NCBI GenBank assembly: GCA_035573895.1
Contig: DATLZR010000099.1
Location: 1-37,290, forward strand
Reading direction: 5' to 3'
Length of the DNA stretch: 37,290 nt
Source: Blastocatellia bacterium
GTDB taxonomy: Bacteria; Acidobacteriota; Blastocatellia; HR10
Shown here one piece after another: positions 1 through 12,121 of the stretch. Numbering within the stretch: the first letter of the stretch is position 1; every line of letters begins with the position of its first letter. The notes under the pieces were generated by a model. It was not told the origin of the DNA. It did no database searches and worked only from the letters and a program-made list of their open reading frames with translations. Position numbers and translations under genes: made by a program.

Positions 1-1157
1 ATGCGGCCCGACACGCCACGTTGCAGCGGCTCTAAAGAACGAATAGCTCCGATGTCACAGCCGAGTTTCGTCCTGATCCACTGGCGCAACTCATCCTGGG
101 CAATGGTTGCCTGCCAGCGAAAGAAATCCTGCGTGTCACGATCGGAATCGGGCAAAATCATCTCCCGCAAAGCGGGATCGGCCAGCGAGCAATACGCCGG
201 AGGCTGACTCTCGATCCACAACCGTGCGTGTGCTTCCTCGGTCAGGGGTAAGGGAAACTCCGGAGGGAGTCGCTCCCCATCAAAACAGCCGCCGCGAAGA
301 TAGGGAATGTCTCGATCCTGCCAGGCCGTGGAGAACGCCTCAGTCATTCCACCGCAGCATTTGGAAAAGCGTGTATCGGCGACGTCACCTTCGCAGGCGA
401 GGATGAGGCCGTGCGTTGACTGGACCGCTTCCTGAACGGCAGCCTGAGTGATCGGACCAATCCCGCGATACCGCTGACAATGGTCATCGGCGCACACGTC
501 AAAATCGCTATGGCTTTCCCGATCGGTCCAGCGAACAATCTCGATGACATTGCGGCGTGATGGAACCGGTGTCGGGCCCGCACCGAATGAGGGCGACGGC
601 GACTCCGGCGCCTGTCGCCTCCCCTGAGGCGTGGTCGCCATCTCTGCATCAATGGGTCTCCGCCGCCGAAGTTGCGCCACAATCCAGCTCCGCGAGATCA
701 TGGCGTGCGCTTTAAGCAGTTCCAGTGGCGACCGAGGATTCATCTCCGATGAGATGACGCTGGCCAGGTAGGATTCCAGGGGAATTTCGTTGAGAACGAG
801 GCATGTCCCTGTCGGTTGAGCACGGAGGCGAAGGTGTCCCTCAAATCGCTCTCTTTCCTCCCGCTGCCAGTGAAAACCTCTGCCAATGGTGATATGCTCC
901 AGGGCAAAAACACTGTGGGAGTCTTGGGGCACGAGGGTGAGTTCCGCACTGCTCTGGAGGAGCTTCCCCTGCACGTCATGCAGGTCAAGCCGGTCAGGGC
1001 CGATCGCGATCACCTGGTAGTGACCGGGGCCGAGAACTTTCGGACCGCAGGTGAATGGGCCTTCCAGGGTGATCTCGGCCCGCAGCACATCCCATTGCAG
1101 GCCGACGCGCAGCGTGGGTTCCACGGAATTCGTGATGAAAGGTGTTTGGGTCTCCAC
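1..1157 (-). CDS. SpoIID/LytB domain protein (3' end beyond window)
   Basis: An open minus-strand frame runs unbroken from an in-frame TGA at 1197-1199 to the window edge, so the C-terminus is missing. The first usable start after the stop is GTG at 1157; its ribosome site is poor, so the start is uncertain. The protein shows the SpoIID core: LESYLASVISSEMNP, with the conserved Glu (about residue 138) that is catalytic in SpoIID lytic transglycosylases, then AHAMISRSW, then DVCADDHCQRYRG (Cys222, His226, Cys227, a region linked to zinc in SpoIID), then CCGGMTEAFSTAW. SpoIID cleaves glycan strands stripped of stem peptides. No signal peptide is visible at this start. The gene lies 87 bp downstream of tpx on the same strand and may be cotranscribed. 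Family assignment is firm; a sporulation role is not implied. Confidence 0.85.
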   Translation of the reverse strand, partial: METQTPFITNSVEPTLRVGLQWDVLRAEITLEGPFTCGPKVLGPGHYQVIAIGPDRLDLHDVQGKLLQSSAELTLVPQDSHSVFALEHITIGRGFHWQREERERFEGHLRLRAQPTGTCLVLNEIPLESYLASVISSEMNPRSPLELLKAHAMISRSWIVAQLRRRRPIDAEMATTPQGRRQAPESPSPSFGAGPTPVPSRRNVIEIVRWTDRESHSDFDVCADDHCQRYRGIGPITQAAVQEAVQSTHGLILACEGDVADTRFSKCCGGMTEAFSTAWQDRDIPYLRGGCFDGERLPPEFPLPLTEEAHARLWIESQPPAYCSLADPALREMILPDSDRDTQDFFRWQATIAQDELRQWIRTKLGCDIGAIRSLEPLQRGVSGR

Positions 1158-1229
1158 GCACCAATCGAGAGTATCGGGAGCGCGGCTGGCCTGAGGTCAG
1201 GGCGATCCGCACTCCCGCAGTGAATCGGT

Positions 1230-1243
1230 CGAAGCAAGCTTCG
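1230..1243 (-). other. Small hairpin after tpx stop
   Basis: Perfect 6-bp stem CGAAGC/GCTTCG with a 2-base spacer, beginning immediately downstream of the tpx stop codon. It has no U-rich tail, so it may be only a processing or attenuation hairpin between tpx and the SpoIID gene. Confidence 0.3.
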
Positions 1244-1244
1244 T

Positions 1245-1763
1245 TCAGGACGAAGCGGCCTGGCGTGCCGCCTCCAGGGCTGCTTCGTAATTGGGATGAT
1301 CGGCGATCTCCTTGACGTACTCGACGTACCGTACCACGTCGTCTTTGTCCACGACGAAGATCGCCCGCGATGTCAGACGCAATTCTTTGATGAGCGTGCC
1401 ATAGGCGGTGGCGAAGGAGGCGTCTCGATGGTCGGAATAGCACTTGACGCGGTCCACGCCGGCAGCGCCGCACCACCGCTTCTGAGCGAACGGCAGATCC
1501 ATGCTCACGGTGAGGATTTCGACACCGGGCAGCTTGGCGGCTTCCTCGTTAAAGCGCCTTGTCTGCGCATCGCAAACCGGCGTGTCGAGCGATGGCACCG
1601 AGCTAATAATCCTCACCGTGCCGCTGGTTGAGCTGAAGCGAAACGGTGTGAGATCGCTGGTCAGCACGGTGAAATCGGGAGCTTTGTCGCCGGGTTTAAT
1701 CTCCGGTCCCACGAGCGTCAACGGATTTCCCCGGAGCGTGACGGCTCCTGCGCGCTCTGTCAT
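1245..1763 (-). CDS. tpx: Thiol peroxidase (Tpx, 2-Cys peroxiredoxin)
   Basis: 172 residues, the usual Tpx length. Tpx reduces hydroperoxides, with preference for alkyl hydroperoxides, using thioredoxin as electron donor. The peroxidatic Cys64 lies in SVPSLDTPVCDAQTR, the Tpx signature, and the resolving Cys98 lies in KRWCGAAG; the spacing matches E. coli Cys61/Cys95. The N-terminus (VTLRGNPLTLVGPEIKPGDKAPDF) matches the family without extension. The start is ATG at 1763 with a near-perfect AAGGAGG ribosome site just upstream. A promoter candidate and a perfect hairpin lie immediately upstream. The SpoIID gene follows on the same strand. Confidence 0.96.
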   Translation of the reverse strand: MTERAGAVTLRGNPLTLVGPEIKPGDKAPDFTVLTSDLTPFRFSSTSGTVRIISSVPSLDTPVCDAQTRRFNEEAAKLPGVEILTVSMDLPFAQKRWCGAAGVDRVKCYSDHRDASFATAYGTLIKELRLTSRAIFVVDKDDVVRYVEYVKEIADHPNYEAALEAARQAASS

Positions 1764-1792
1764 ATCAATCCTCCTTTGTCCACAAGATTAGA

Positions 1793-1812
1793 CTCGACGG
1801 CCCGCCGTCGAG
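1793..1812 (-). promoter_or_regulatory. Perfect 5'-UTR hairpin of tpx
   Basis: CTCGACGG, then CCCG, then CCGTCGAG: a perfect 8-bp stem with a 4-base loop, 30 bp upstream of the tpx start and just downstream of the predicted -10. The transcript would begin with this stem-loop, which could stabilise the 5' end. Function is inferred. Confidence 0.45.
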
Positions 1813-1819
1813 AGGCTCT

Positions 1820-1848
1820 ATTGTCGTATAGATCGGCAGAGATGGCAA
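1820..1848 (-). promoter_or_regulatory. Predicted sigma70 promoter of tpx
   Basis: On the minus strand, -35 TTGCCA (1848-1843), a 17-bp spacer, and -10 GACAAT (1825-1820). Two hexamers with 4-5 matches each and optimal spacing place a start near 1812, at the base of the hairpin. Moderate support only. Confidence 0.4.
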
Positions 1849-2335
1849 CCGGAGAGAGTTCCGAGCGGAGTGGGAATGGCCCGTGATCCCTTGGCGAAAG
1901 CCACAGAGCGCAGCCTGGCCTTCAGAGCGACGCCGGCAGGGCGCACGGTGTTATCCGAGAATGTGACACGAATTTCCAGTTGACACTGATGCATATCGGC
2001 TTTAGTATAGCAGGTGTCACAGTTGGGTGACCGGCGAGGTCAGCGAGATCGCCGGGAACGCAGGAAAAGAACCATGTCGAAACGATCGTTGCTTCAGGAA
2101 GGCGCTCAGTGTGACAACGGTCCCCGGGCTTTCAGCAGCATCGGGAAGCCACAGTCATTTGCCTCAACAGATGAGGGAAGACCACCTTCCGCAGGTGAAG
2201 CACCGAGTGCGGTCCGAGCGCAGGCGGGCATCCGCATCTGCAGGGGCGAATGGGCGGACATACCTGTCAAACAATGAATTCAAATCTCGCAGTTCCACAT
2301 CAAAACCGGGAAATCCGAATTCAGGAGAGGAGACT
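1849..2335. other. Intergenic region and long leader of the beta-helix gene
   Basis: About 490 bp without a credible gene. The frame of the downstream gene stays open back to 2027, but that extension has no ribosome site, no family resemblance and lies upstream of the signal peptide, so I treat it as non-coding. After the promoter at 1980-2008 the transcript would carry a leader of about 320 nt. I compared it by eye with c-di-GMP and cobalamin riboswitch cores and found no match. Confidence 0.5.
1980..2008 (+). promoter_or_regulatory. Predicted sigma70 promoter of the beta-helix gene
   Basis: Perfect -35 TTGACA (1980-1985), 17-bp spacer, -10 TAGTAT (2003-2008). It would start transcription near 2015, about 320 nt before the chosen ATG. 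Confidence 0.55.
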
Positions 2336-5300
2336 ATGAAGAGCTGGCGGTCTGCACGATTCTCACTGGTGGGGCTTCTCATCCTGGTTGTCGTCGCTGT
2401 GGTGCCAGTGGCCCTCACCGGATCCACCGGGAGCGACAAGTCCCTTTCATCGGGCAAGCGGGCGATCGTCCCCTCGCGTTCCATCACGCTTCACGCGCGT
2501 CATCGCGGCTGGCCGCGCCTGGCTTTTGATGATGCCGCCGATGAGGATGCTGACGCGGCAGCCCCTCCGGAGCTATTGCCCCGGCTGGCGGCGGAGCGTT
2601 CGAGCCCGCTCCCCCTGGCCGAGAGTGTAACGGTGACCGATCCCCGGTCGCTGGCTCGTGGAGACCTTAACGGGGATGGCGTCGGTGATTTGCTCGTCCT
2701 TTCCACCAGCGATGGTCACCGTCACCTCACCGTGCGATGGGGAGCGTCCCACGGGAAATTTGCGCCGGGACTGTCCTACGAGATTCCCGTGGCCGATCCG
2801 GTCGGTGAGGTGGTGGATGATTTCTCCCTCGATGGGATTGCCGATGTTGCGGTGGTGGGATCGCAGCAGGGGATGCTCCTAGTGAGTGATGGCGTCGGGG
2901 GATTCACTCAGGCCCTTACCTTCGCCACCGGGGAGAGAATTCGAGCTGTCACCGGTGGTGACCTCGACGGAGACGGTCGTCCCGATCTGATCCTCGTGGG
3001 AGAGGGACCGACTCGACTGGTTTTGCTCAGTGAGAGTGGAGCCAGTGGCTTCACCTCTGCCCGGACCGTACCCTTCGCTCCGGTGCGACAGGCCGCTCGG
3101 CCGCACGCTGTGCGCACGGCCGATCTTGACGCCGATGGATATCTCGATGTCATCGTTGCTACGGGTGGCGCCACAGCCGGTGTGACGATTTTCTTCGGCT
3201 CGGCCGATGGCGGCGTGCTTCCTCCGCTGGACCTCGATGTGCCCGCGACCGGCCAGCCGGTTGATCTGGCGGTGGCGGATTTTGATTTTGATCGGCTTCG
3301 AGATATCGTGCTCAGCACGCGGACAGGAGACGTGCTTCTCCTTCGGCAAAAAAGGAACCGCCATTTTGCGGTCTCGACAGCGGTGGCTCTGGGAGGAAGG
3401 CCGACTTCGCTCGTGACGGGACAGTTCGACAGCGATGGCTATCCCGATCTGGCGCTCGCCTTGCCTGGGGAAAATCGCGTTGTTGTGTTGCTCAGCGATG
3501 GGCAGGGGGGATTTTCGTCGCCCATCGTGCTCGATGTCGAGAGCGAGCCGGTCACGTTGCTCGCCGCCCGGTTCAATCGGGACGCGCTCGATGATCTCGC
3601 CATCGGCAAGCGGAGCGGTCGAGGTCTCGTCCTCGCGCTGACGTCCGCTTCGACCATTACCGTCACGACAACCGCTGACGTCGTCGCCGATGACGGCCAG
3701 GTATCACTCCGAGAAGCCATCACCATCGCCAATGAAAATCCCGGCCCGGACGTCATCGCTTTTAACCTTCCAGCGAGCGAAGCCGCCTCTGGTGTCTTCA
3801 CCATCACGGTCAACGGTTCTCTCGGCCCCCTTCCTGCACTGAGCAGCGGAGGCACGACCATTGATGGGACAACGCAGCCGGGATTCGCTGGACGACCGAT
3901 CATTGTCCTGAACGGACGAAGTGCAGGCCTGGCCGACGGACTCAAGATCACGTCGTCGCTGAATGTCGTTGCGGGGCTTGTCATCAATGGCTTCCTCGGC
4001 AGCGGCGTCAAGATCATCGTGGATCCTCCGGAATCGGGAACGGCCACGGGCAATATCGTCCGCGGATGCTACATCGGGACGGACGCCAGCGGACAGACGA
4101 GCGTCGGCAACGGGTTGTTCGGTGTCCTCATCACGCGCAATCGCACGCAGGCCAATACGATTGGCGGCACGACGCCAGCCGACCGTAACGTCATCTCCGG
4201 CAACGGCAGCAACGGGATCGAACTCGATTTCCCCACGTTTGGGAATCTCATCCTGGGCAACTACATCGGGACCACGGCCGATGGATCCCGGCCGCTTCCC
4301 AACGGAGGGGCGGGCATTTTCATCAGCGGCGCGCGCGACAACCAGATCGGCGGACGCGACCCCGGCGGGGGCAATGTTATCTCGGGCAATACCGGCAGCG
4401 GGGTCGAGATCGTGGGAGTGTCCGGTAATACCGTCGCCGGGAATTTCATCGGCACCGATGCCACGGGCACGCGGGCTCTCGGGAACGGATCCGACGGTGT
4501 CAGTATCAACGGCGATGCTCACAACAATACCGTTGGTGGGCTCTCCGCCGGAGCCCGGAACGTCATCTCGGGAAATTCGGCGAACGGAGTGAAGATCGCC
4601 CGGAGTCTGTCCAACGAAGTGATCGGCAACATCATCGGGACCGACCACACCGGCACAGCCGCCCTTCCCAATGGCGGCAGTGGAATCCTCGTCACCGCCG
4701 GTTCGCAAAATAACACCATTGGAGGAATTGATCCTTCGGCGGCGAACCTCATCGGCGGCAATACCGGCGATGGCGTCACGCTGGCGGGCGCAGCCGTGAG
4801 CAATATCGTCGCCGGGAACTTGATCGGGACCAACGACGCCCAAGGCACCGTCCGTCTCGGCAACTCGGGAAATGGCGTAAACATCATCGGGGCGCAGAAC
4901 AATACCATACTGGGCAATACGATCGCCTATAACACGGGAGCGGGCGTGCAGGTCCTCAGCAGCGATACCGTCGTGAGTCAGGGCAATCGCATCTCCTGCA
5001 ATTCCACTTTCGCCAACGGCGGTCTGGGCATTGACCTCAACGGCGATGGGGTGACGCTCAACGATGCCGGTGACCTGGATACCGGCCCGAACAAGCTGAT
5101 GAATTTCCCCGTGGTGACCGAGGTGAGCCCGGTCGCCGGTGGGGTCGTGCTGCGCGGACGGCTCGATGGCGGCAATCCGGCGGGGGCGCGTGTCGAGGTT
5201 TTCCTTGCGGATCCCGACCCATCGTCCTTTGGCGAAGGGAAAGTTTGTCTGGCCCGCGAGGTCATCCCGGCCAGTGACGGCACGTTCGCGGTGACAATTG

Positions 5301-6367
5301 CCGGATTCTCAGCGGATCAGAAATTTACCCTGACGGCGACCGATGACAGCGGCAACACGTCAGAATTTTCCCGAATCGCTCCGCCGGTTGACAATGAGCC
5401 CCCGCTGGTGCGCGTCACGGCACCTAATGGCGGCGAACTGGTGATCGCCGGAACCGTGGTCGCCATCACGTGGGTCTCGTCCGACAATGTCGGCTTGCAA
5501 GCCCACGTTCTGGCGCTCTCGCTCGATAGTGGGCGCACCTGTTCGATCCCCATCGCCCGCGTGGGAGGTGATGTTCAGGCCTTCGCCTGGCGCGTTCCCG
5601 AAGATCTCACGTCGCCCTCGGCGCGCGTGTGCGTCACGGCTGTAGATCAGTTCGACAATCGAGCGACTGACATCAGTGATGGAGATTTCATCATCGCCCG
5701 CGAGGATCGGGAGCCGCCGCTCGTGCGCGTTCTCAGCCCCAATGGTGGCGAGACGATTGCCGCCGCCGGGCAGTTCCTCATTCGCTGGGAGGCCAGCGAT
5801 AACGTCGGCATTGCGTCCTGCGATGTACTCTTCTCGGCGGATGGCGGAGCGAGCTTCAATCCCATTGCGGAACGGCTGGCGAGCGATGTCCGATCCCTGC
5901 TGTGGAATGTTCCGGCGAACCTGACGACGACGCGCGGGCGCATCCTCGTGCGCTGCCGCGATCTGGCGGGCAACCTCGGTCAAGACAATAGCGATGCCGA
6001 CTTTTCCGTTGATAGCCGTGAGCCCACCGTCAGTGGCGTCACGGTGGAGGATTACAACGGTCCGGCAGTCTCCTTCCTGGCGCGAGAAACGATCACCATC
6101 CGCTGGACGGCATCGGATGACATCGCCATTGCCTTCCAGCGAATCGAACTCTCGCGCGATGGCGGCCAGACTTTCGAGCCCTTGCGCGATATGAGCGGCA
6201 ATATCGTCGGCGATAACATTGCGCCCGAAGCCCGATCCTTCCGGTGGACGATCCCTGTGGGCACGCGAACCAATGATGGGCGCTTCCGCGTCACCGTCGT
6301 GGATCGGACCGGCAAGACGGGATCGGCGCTGTCGGCCCGCATCTTCATCATCAGCTCGCCGTACTAA
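2336..6367 (+). CDS. Large secreted FG-GAP/CSLREA/beta-helix/Ig-like protein
   Basis: 1343 residues from ATG 2336, chosen because AGGAGAGGAG precedes it and an N-terminal signal or anchor segment follows (SLVGLLILVVVAVVPVAL). Order: about residues 90-430, FG-GAP/VCBS repeats with Ca-binding-like loops (DLNGDGVGD, DLDGDGRPD, DLDADGYLD, QFDSDGYPD), likely a beta-propeller; about 440-480, a CSLREA segment (GQVSLREAITIANE); about 570-900, a right-handed parallel beta-helix of roughly 62-residue repeats built on NVISGN, NTVAGNFIGTDATGT and NGxxGVxI; then a linker domain; about 1020-1343, three Ig/fibronectin-like modules, two beginning PPLVRVxxPNGGE. No C-terminal sorting signal is obvious. Such proteins are exported and surface-linked; adhesion or glycan binding is only a guess. 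It stands alone between tpx and recF, with its own promoter and a terminator-like hairpin. Confidence 0.85.
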   Translation: MKSWRSARFSLVGLLILVVVAVVPVALTGSTGSDKSLSSGKRAIVPSRSITLHARHRGWPRLAFDDAADEDADAAAPPELLPRLAAERSSPLPLAESVTVTDPRSLARGDLNGDGVGDLLVLSTSDGHRHLTVRWGASHGKFAPGLSYEIPVADPVGEVVDDFSLDGIADVAVVGSQQGMLLVSDGVGGFTQALTFATGERIRAVTGGDLDGDGRPDLILVGEGPTRLVLLSESGASGFTSARTVPFAPVRQAARPHAVRTADLDADGYLDVIVATGGATAGVTIFFGSADGGVLPPLDLDVPATGQPVDLAVADFDFDRLRDIVLSTRTGDVLLLRQKRNRHFAVSTAVALGGRPTSLVTGQFDSDGYPDLALALPGENRVVVLLSDGQGGFSSPIVLDVESEPVTLLAARFNRDALDDLAIGKRSGRGLVLALTSASTITVTTTADVVADDGQVSLREAITIANENPGPDVIAFNLPASEAASGVFTITVNGSLGPLPALSSGGTTIDGTTQPGFAGRPIIVLNGRSAGLADGLKITSSLNVVAGLVINGFLGSGVKIIVDPPESGTATGNIVRGCYIGTDASGQTSVGNGLFGVLITRNRTQANTIGGTTPADRNVISGNGSNGIELDFPTFGNLILGNYIGTTADGSRPLPNGGAGIFISGARDNQIGGRDPGGGNVISGNTGSGVEIVGVSGNTVAGNFIGTDATGTRALGNGSDGVSINGDAHNNTVGGLSAGARNVISGNSANGVKIARSLSNEVIGNIIGTDHTGTAALPNGGSGILVTAGSQNNTIGGIDPSAANLIGGNTGDGVTLAGAAVSNIVAGNLIGTNDAQGTVRLGNSGNGVNIIGAQNNTILGNTIAYNTGAGVQVLSSDTVVSQGNRISCNSTFANGGLGIDLNGDGVTLNDAGDLDTGPNKLMNFPVVTEVSPVAGGVVLRGRLDGGNPAGARVEVFLADPDPSSFGEGKVCLAREVIPASDGTFAVTIAGFSADQKFTLTATDDSGNTSEFSRIAPPVDNEPPLVRVTAPNGGELVIAGTVVAITWVSSDNVGLQAHVLALSLDSGRTCSIPIARVGGDVQAFAWRVPEDLTSPSARVCVTAVDQFDNRATDISDGDFIIAREDREPPLVRVLSPNGGETIAAAGQFLIRWEASDNVGIASCDVLFSADGGASFNPIAERLASDVRSLLWNVPANLTTTRGRILVRCRDLAGNLGQDNSDADFSVDSREPTVSGVTVEDYNGPAVSFLARETITIRWTASDDIAIAFQRIELSRDGGQTFEPLRDMSGNIVGDNIAPEARSFRWTIPVGTRTNDGRFRVTVVDRTGKTGSALSARIFIISSPY
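4049..4960 (+). repeat. Beta-helix coding repeats, about five units
   Basis: Tandem degenerate repeats inside the beta-helix gene. The conserved (Y/F/N/L)-I-G-T step recurs at about 4070, 4262, 4445, 4631 and 4820, giving units of 64, 61, 62 and 63 codons. Each unit carries NxIGG, NVISGN, NxxxGN and IGTxxxGT steps. The DNA has diverged, so this is a protein-level repeat rather than a recent duplication. Confidence 0.75.
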
Positions 6368-6414
6368 AGGACTGTGCCGACTCCGTGGCCTGCTGTCGGT
6401 ACACACACGCTTGA

Positions 6415-6453
6415 ACGGTCTGCGCTCGGCGTCAAAAACCGAGCGCAGACTGT
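6415..6453 (+). terminator. Strong stem-loop after the beta-helix gene
   Basis: GTCTGCGCTCGG (6418-6429), 9-base loop CGTCAAAAA, CCGAGCGCAGAC (6439-6450): a perfect 12-bp stem, extendable to 15 bp with one G-U pair, 50 bp after the stop. No U-tract follows, so it may be a non-canonical terminator or an RNA-processing site. Confidence 0.55.
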
Positions 6454-6475
6454 CTCCTCCGAGATATATGTGTGG

Positions 6476-6511
6476 ACTTTCCCACCTGCGCGTGTGGGCG
6501 GAGGGGAAAGT
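6476..6511 (+). repeat. Inverted repeat upstream of recF
   Basis: ACTTTCCC (6476-6483) pairs with GGGAAAGT (6504-6511), enclosing a possible inner CCCAC/GTGGG pairing. It lies between the previous stem-loop and recF. Operator or leader structure is possible; no direct support for function. Confidence 0.3.
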
Positions 6512-6624
6512 TTGCGTTACGTCTTTCTCCTTGCTCGGCGGAACTCCCTGCTTCTGTCGAGAAGGGACCCGGATGGGGGTGATCGTCCGACCTCATCTGA
6601 CGCCCTCGGACAACCCATGTGCTC

Positions 6625-11953
<5,329 letters not shown>

Positions 11954-11956
11954 GCC

Positions 11957-11994
11957 CGCCTTTCGGAAGGCGTAACAGCTTCCCTGCGGGAAGC
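11957..11994 (+). terminator. Double hairpin after gyrB
   Basis: Four bases after the gyrB stop, CGCCTT/AAGGCG with a TCGG loop (11957-11972), then GCTTCCC/GGGAAGC with a 3-base loop (11978-11994). Neither has a U-tract. Likely the end of the recF-gyrB transcript, since a promoter follows at 12047. Confidence 0.5.
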
Positions 11995-12046
11995 GTCGGC
12001 ACGGGATTCACCCGTTGAACGAGGCGAGGCCCACCCTTTCTTGTTC

Positions 12047-12075
12047 TTGACGGTCCTCGAGCGGCCCCCTACACT
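12047..12075 (+). promoter_or_regulatory. Predicted sigma70 promoter of the heme operon
   Basis: TTGACG (12047-12052), 17-bp spacer, TACACT (12070-12075), predicting a start near 12082. This argues against translation starting at the in-frame TTG 12041 and for GTG 12122. Confidence 0.55.
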
Positions 12076-12121
12076 TCTTGTTCATGCGTCGCGTGAGGAT
12101 GTCGGGAGGACGATTTCTGCT

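Noticed and set aside
816-1476. Open frames on both strands over the tpx/SpoIID junction
   Set aside because: They are out of frame with the clear Tpx and SpoIID frames and have no recognisable motifs.
2027-2335. N-terminal extension of the beta-helix protein
   Set aside because: No ribosome site; the signal peptide and AGGAGAGGAG fix the start at 2336.
3704-4843. 379-codon open frame antisense to the beta-helix gene
   Set aside because: It mirrors the repeat codons on the opposite strand, has no ribosome site and no family resemblance.
4049-4960. CRISPR-like or satellite repeat
   Set aside because: Repeats are codon-phased and diverged at DNA level; they encode beta-helix turns.
12041-12121. 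TTG 12041 as start of HemD-HemE
   Set aside because: It lies upstream of the predicted promoter; GTG 12122 has a ribosome site.
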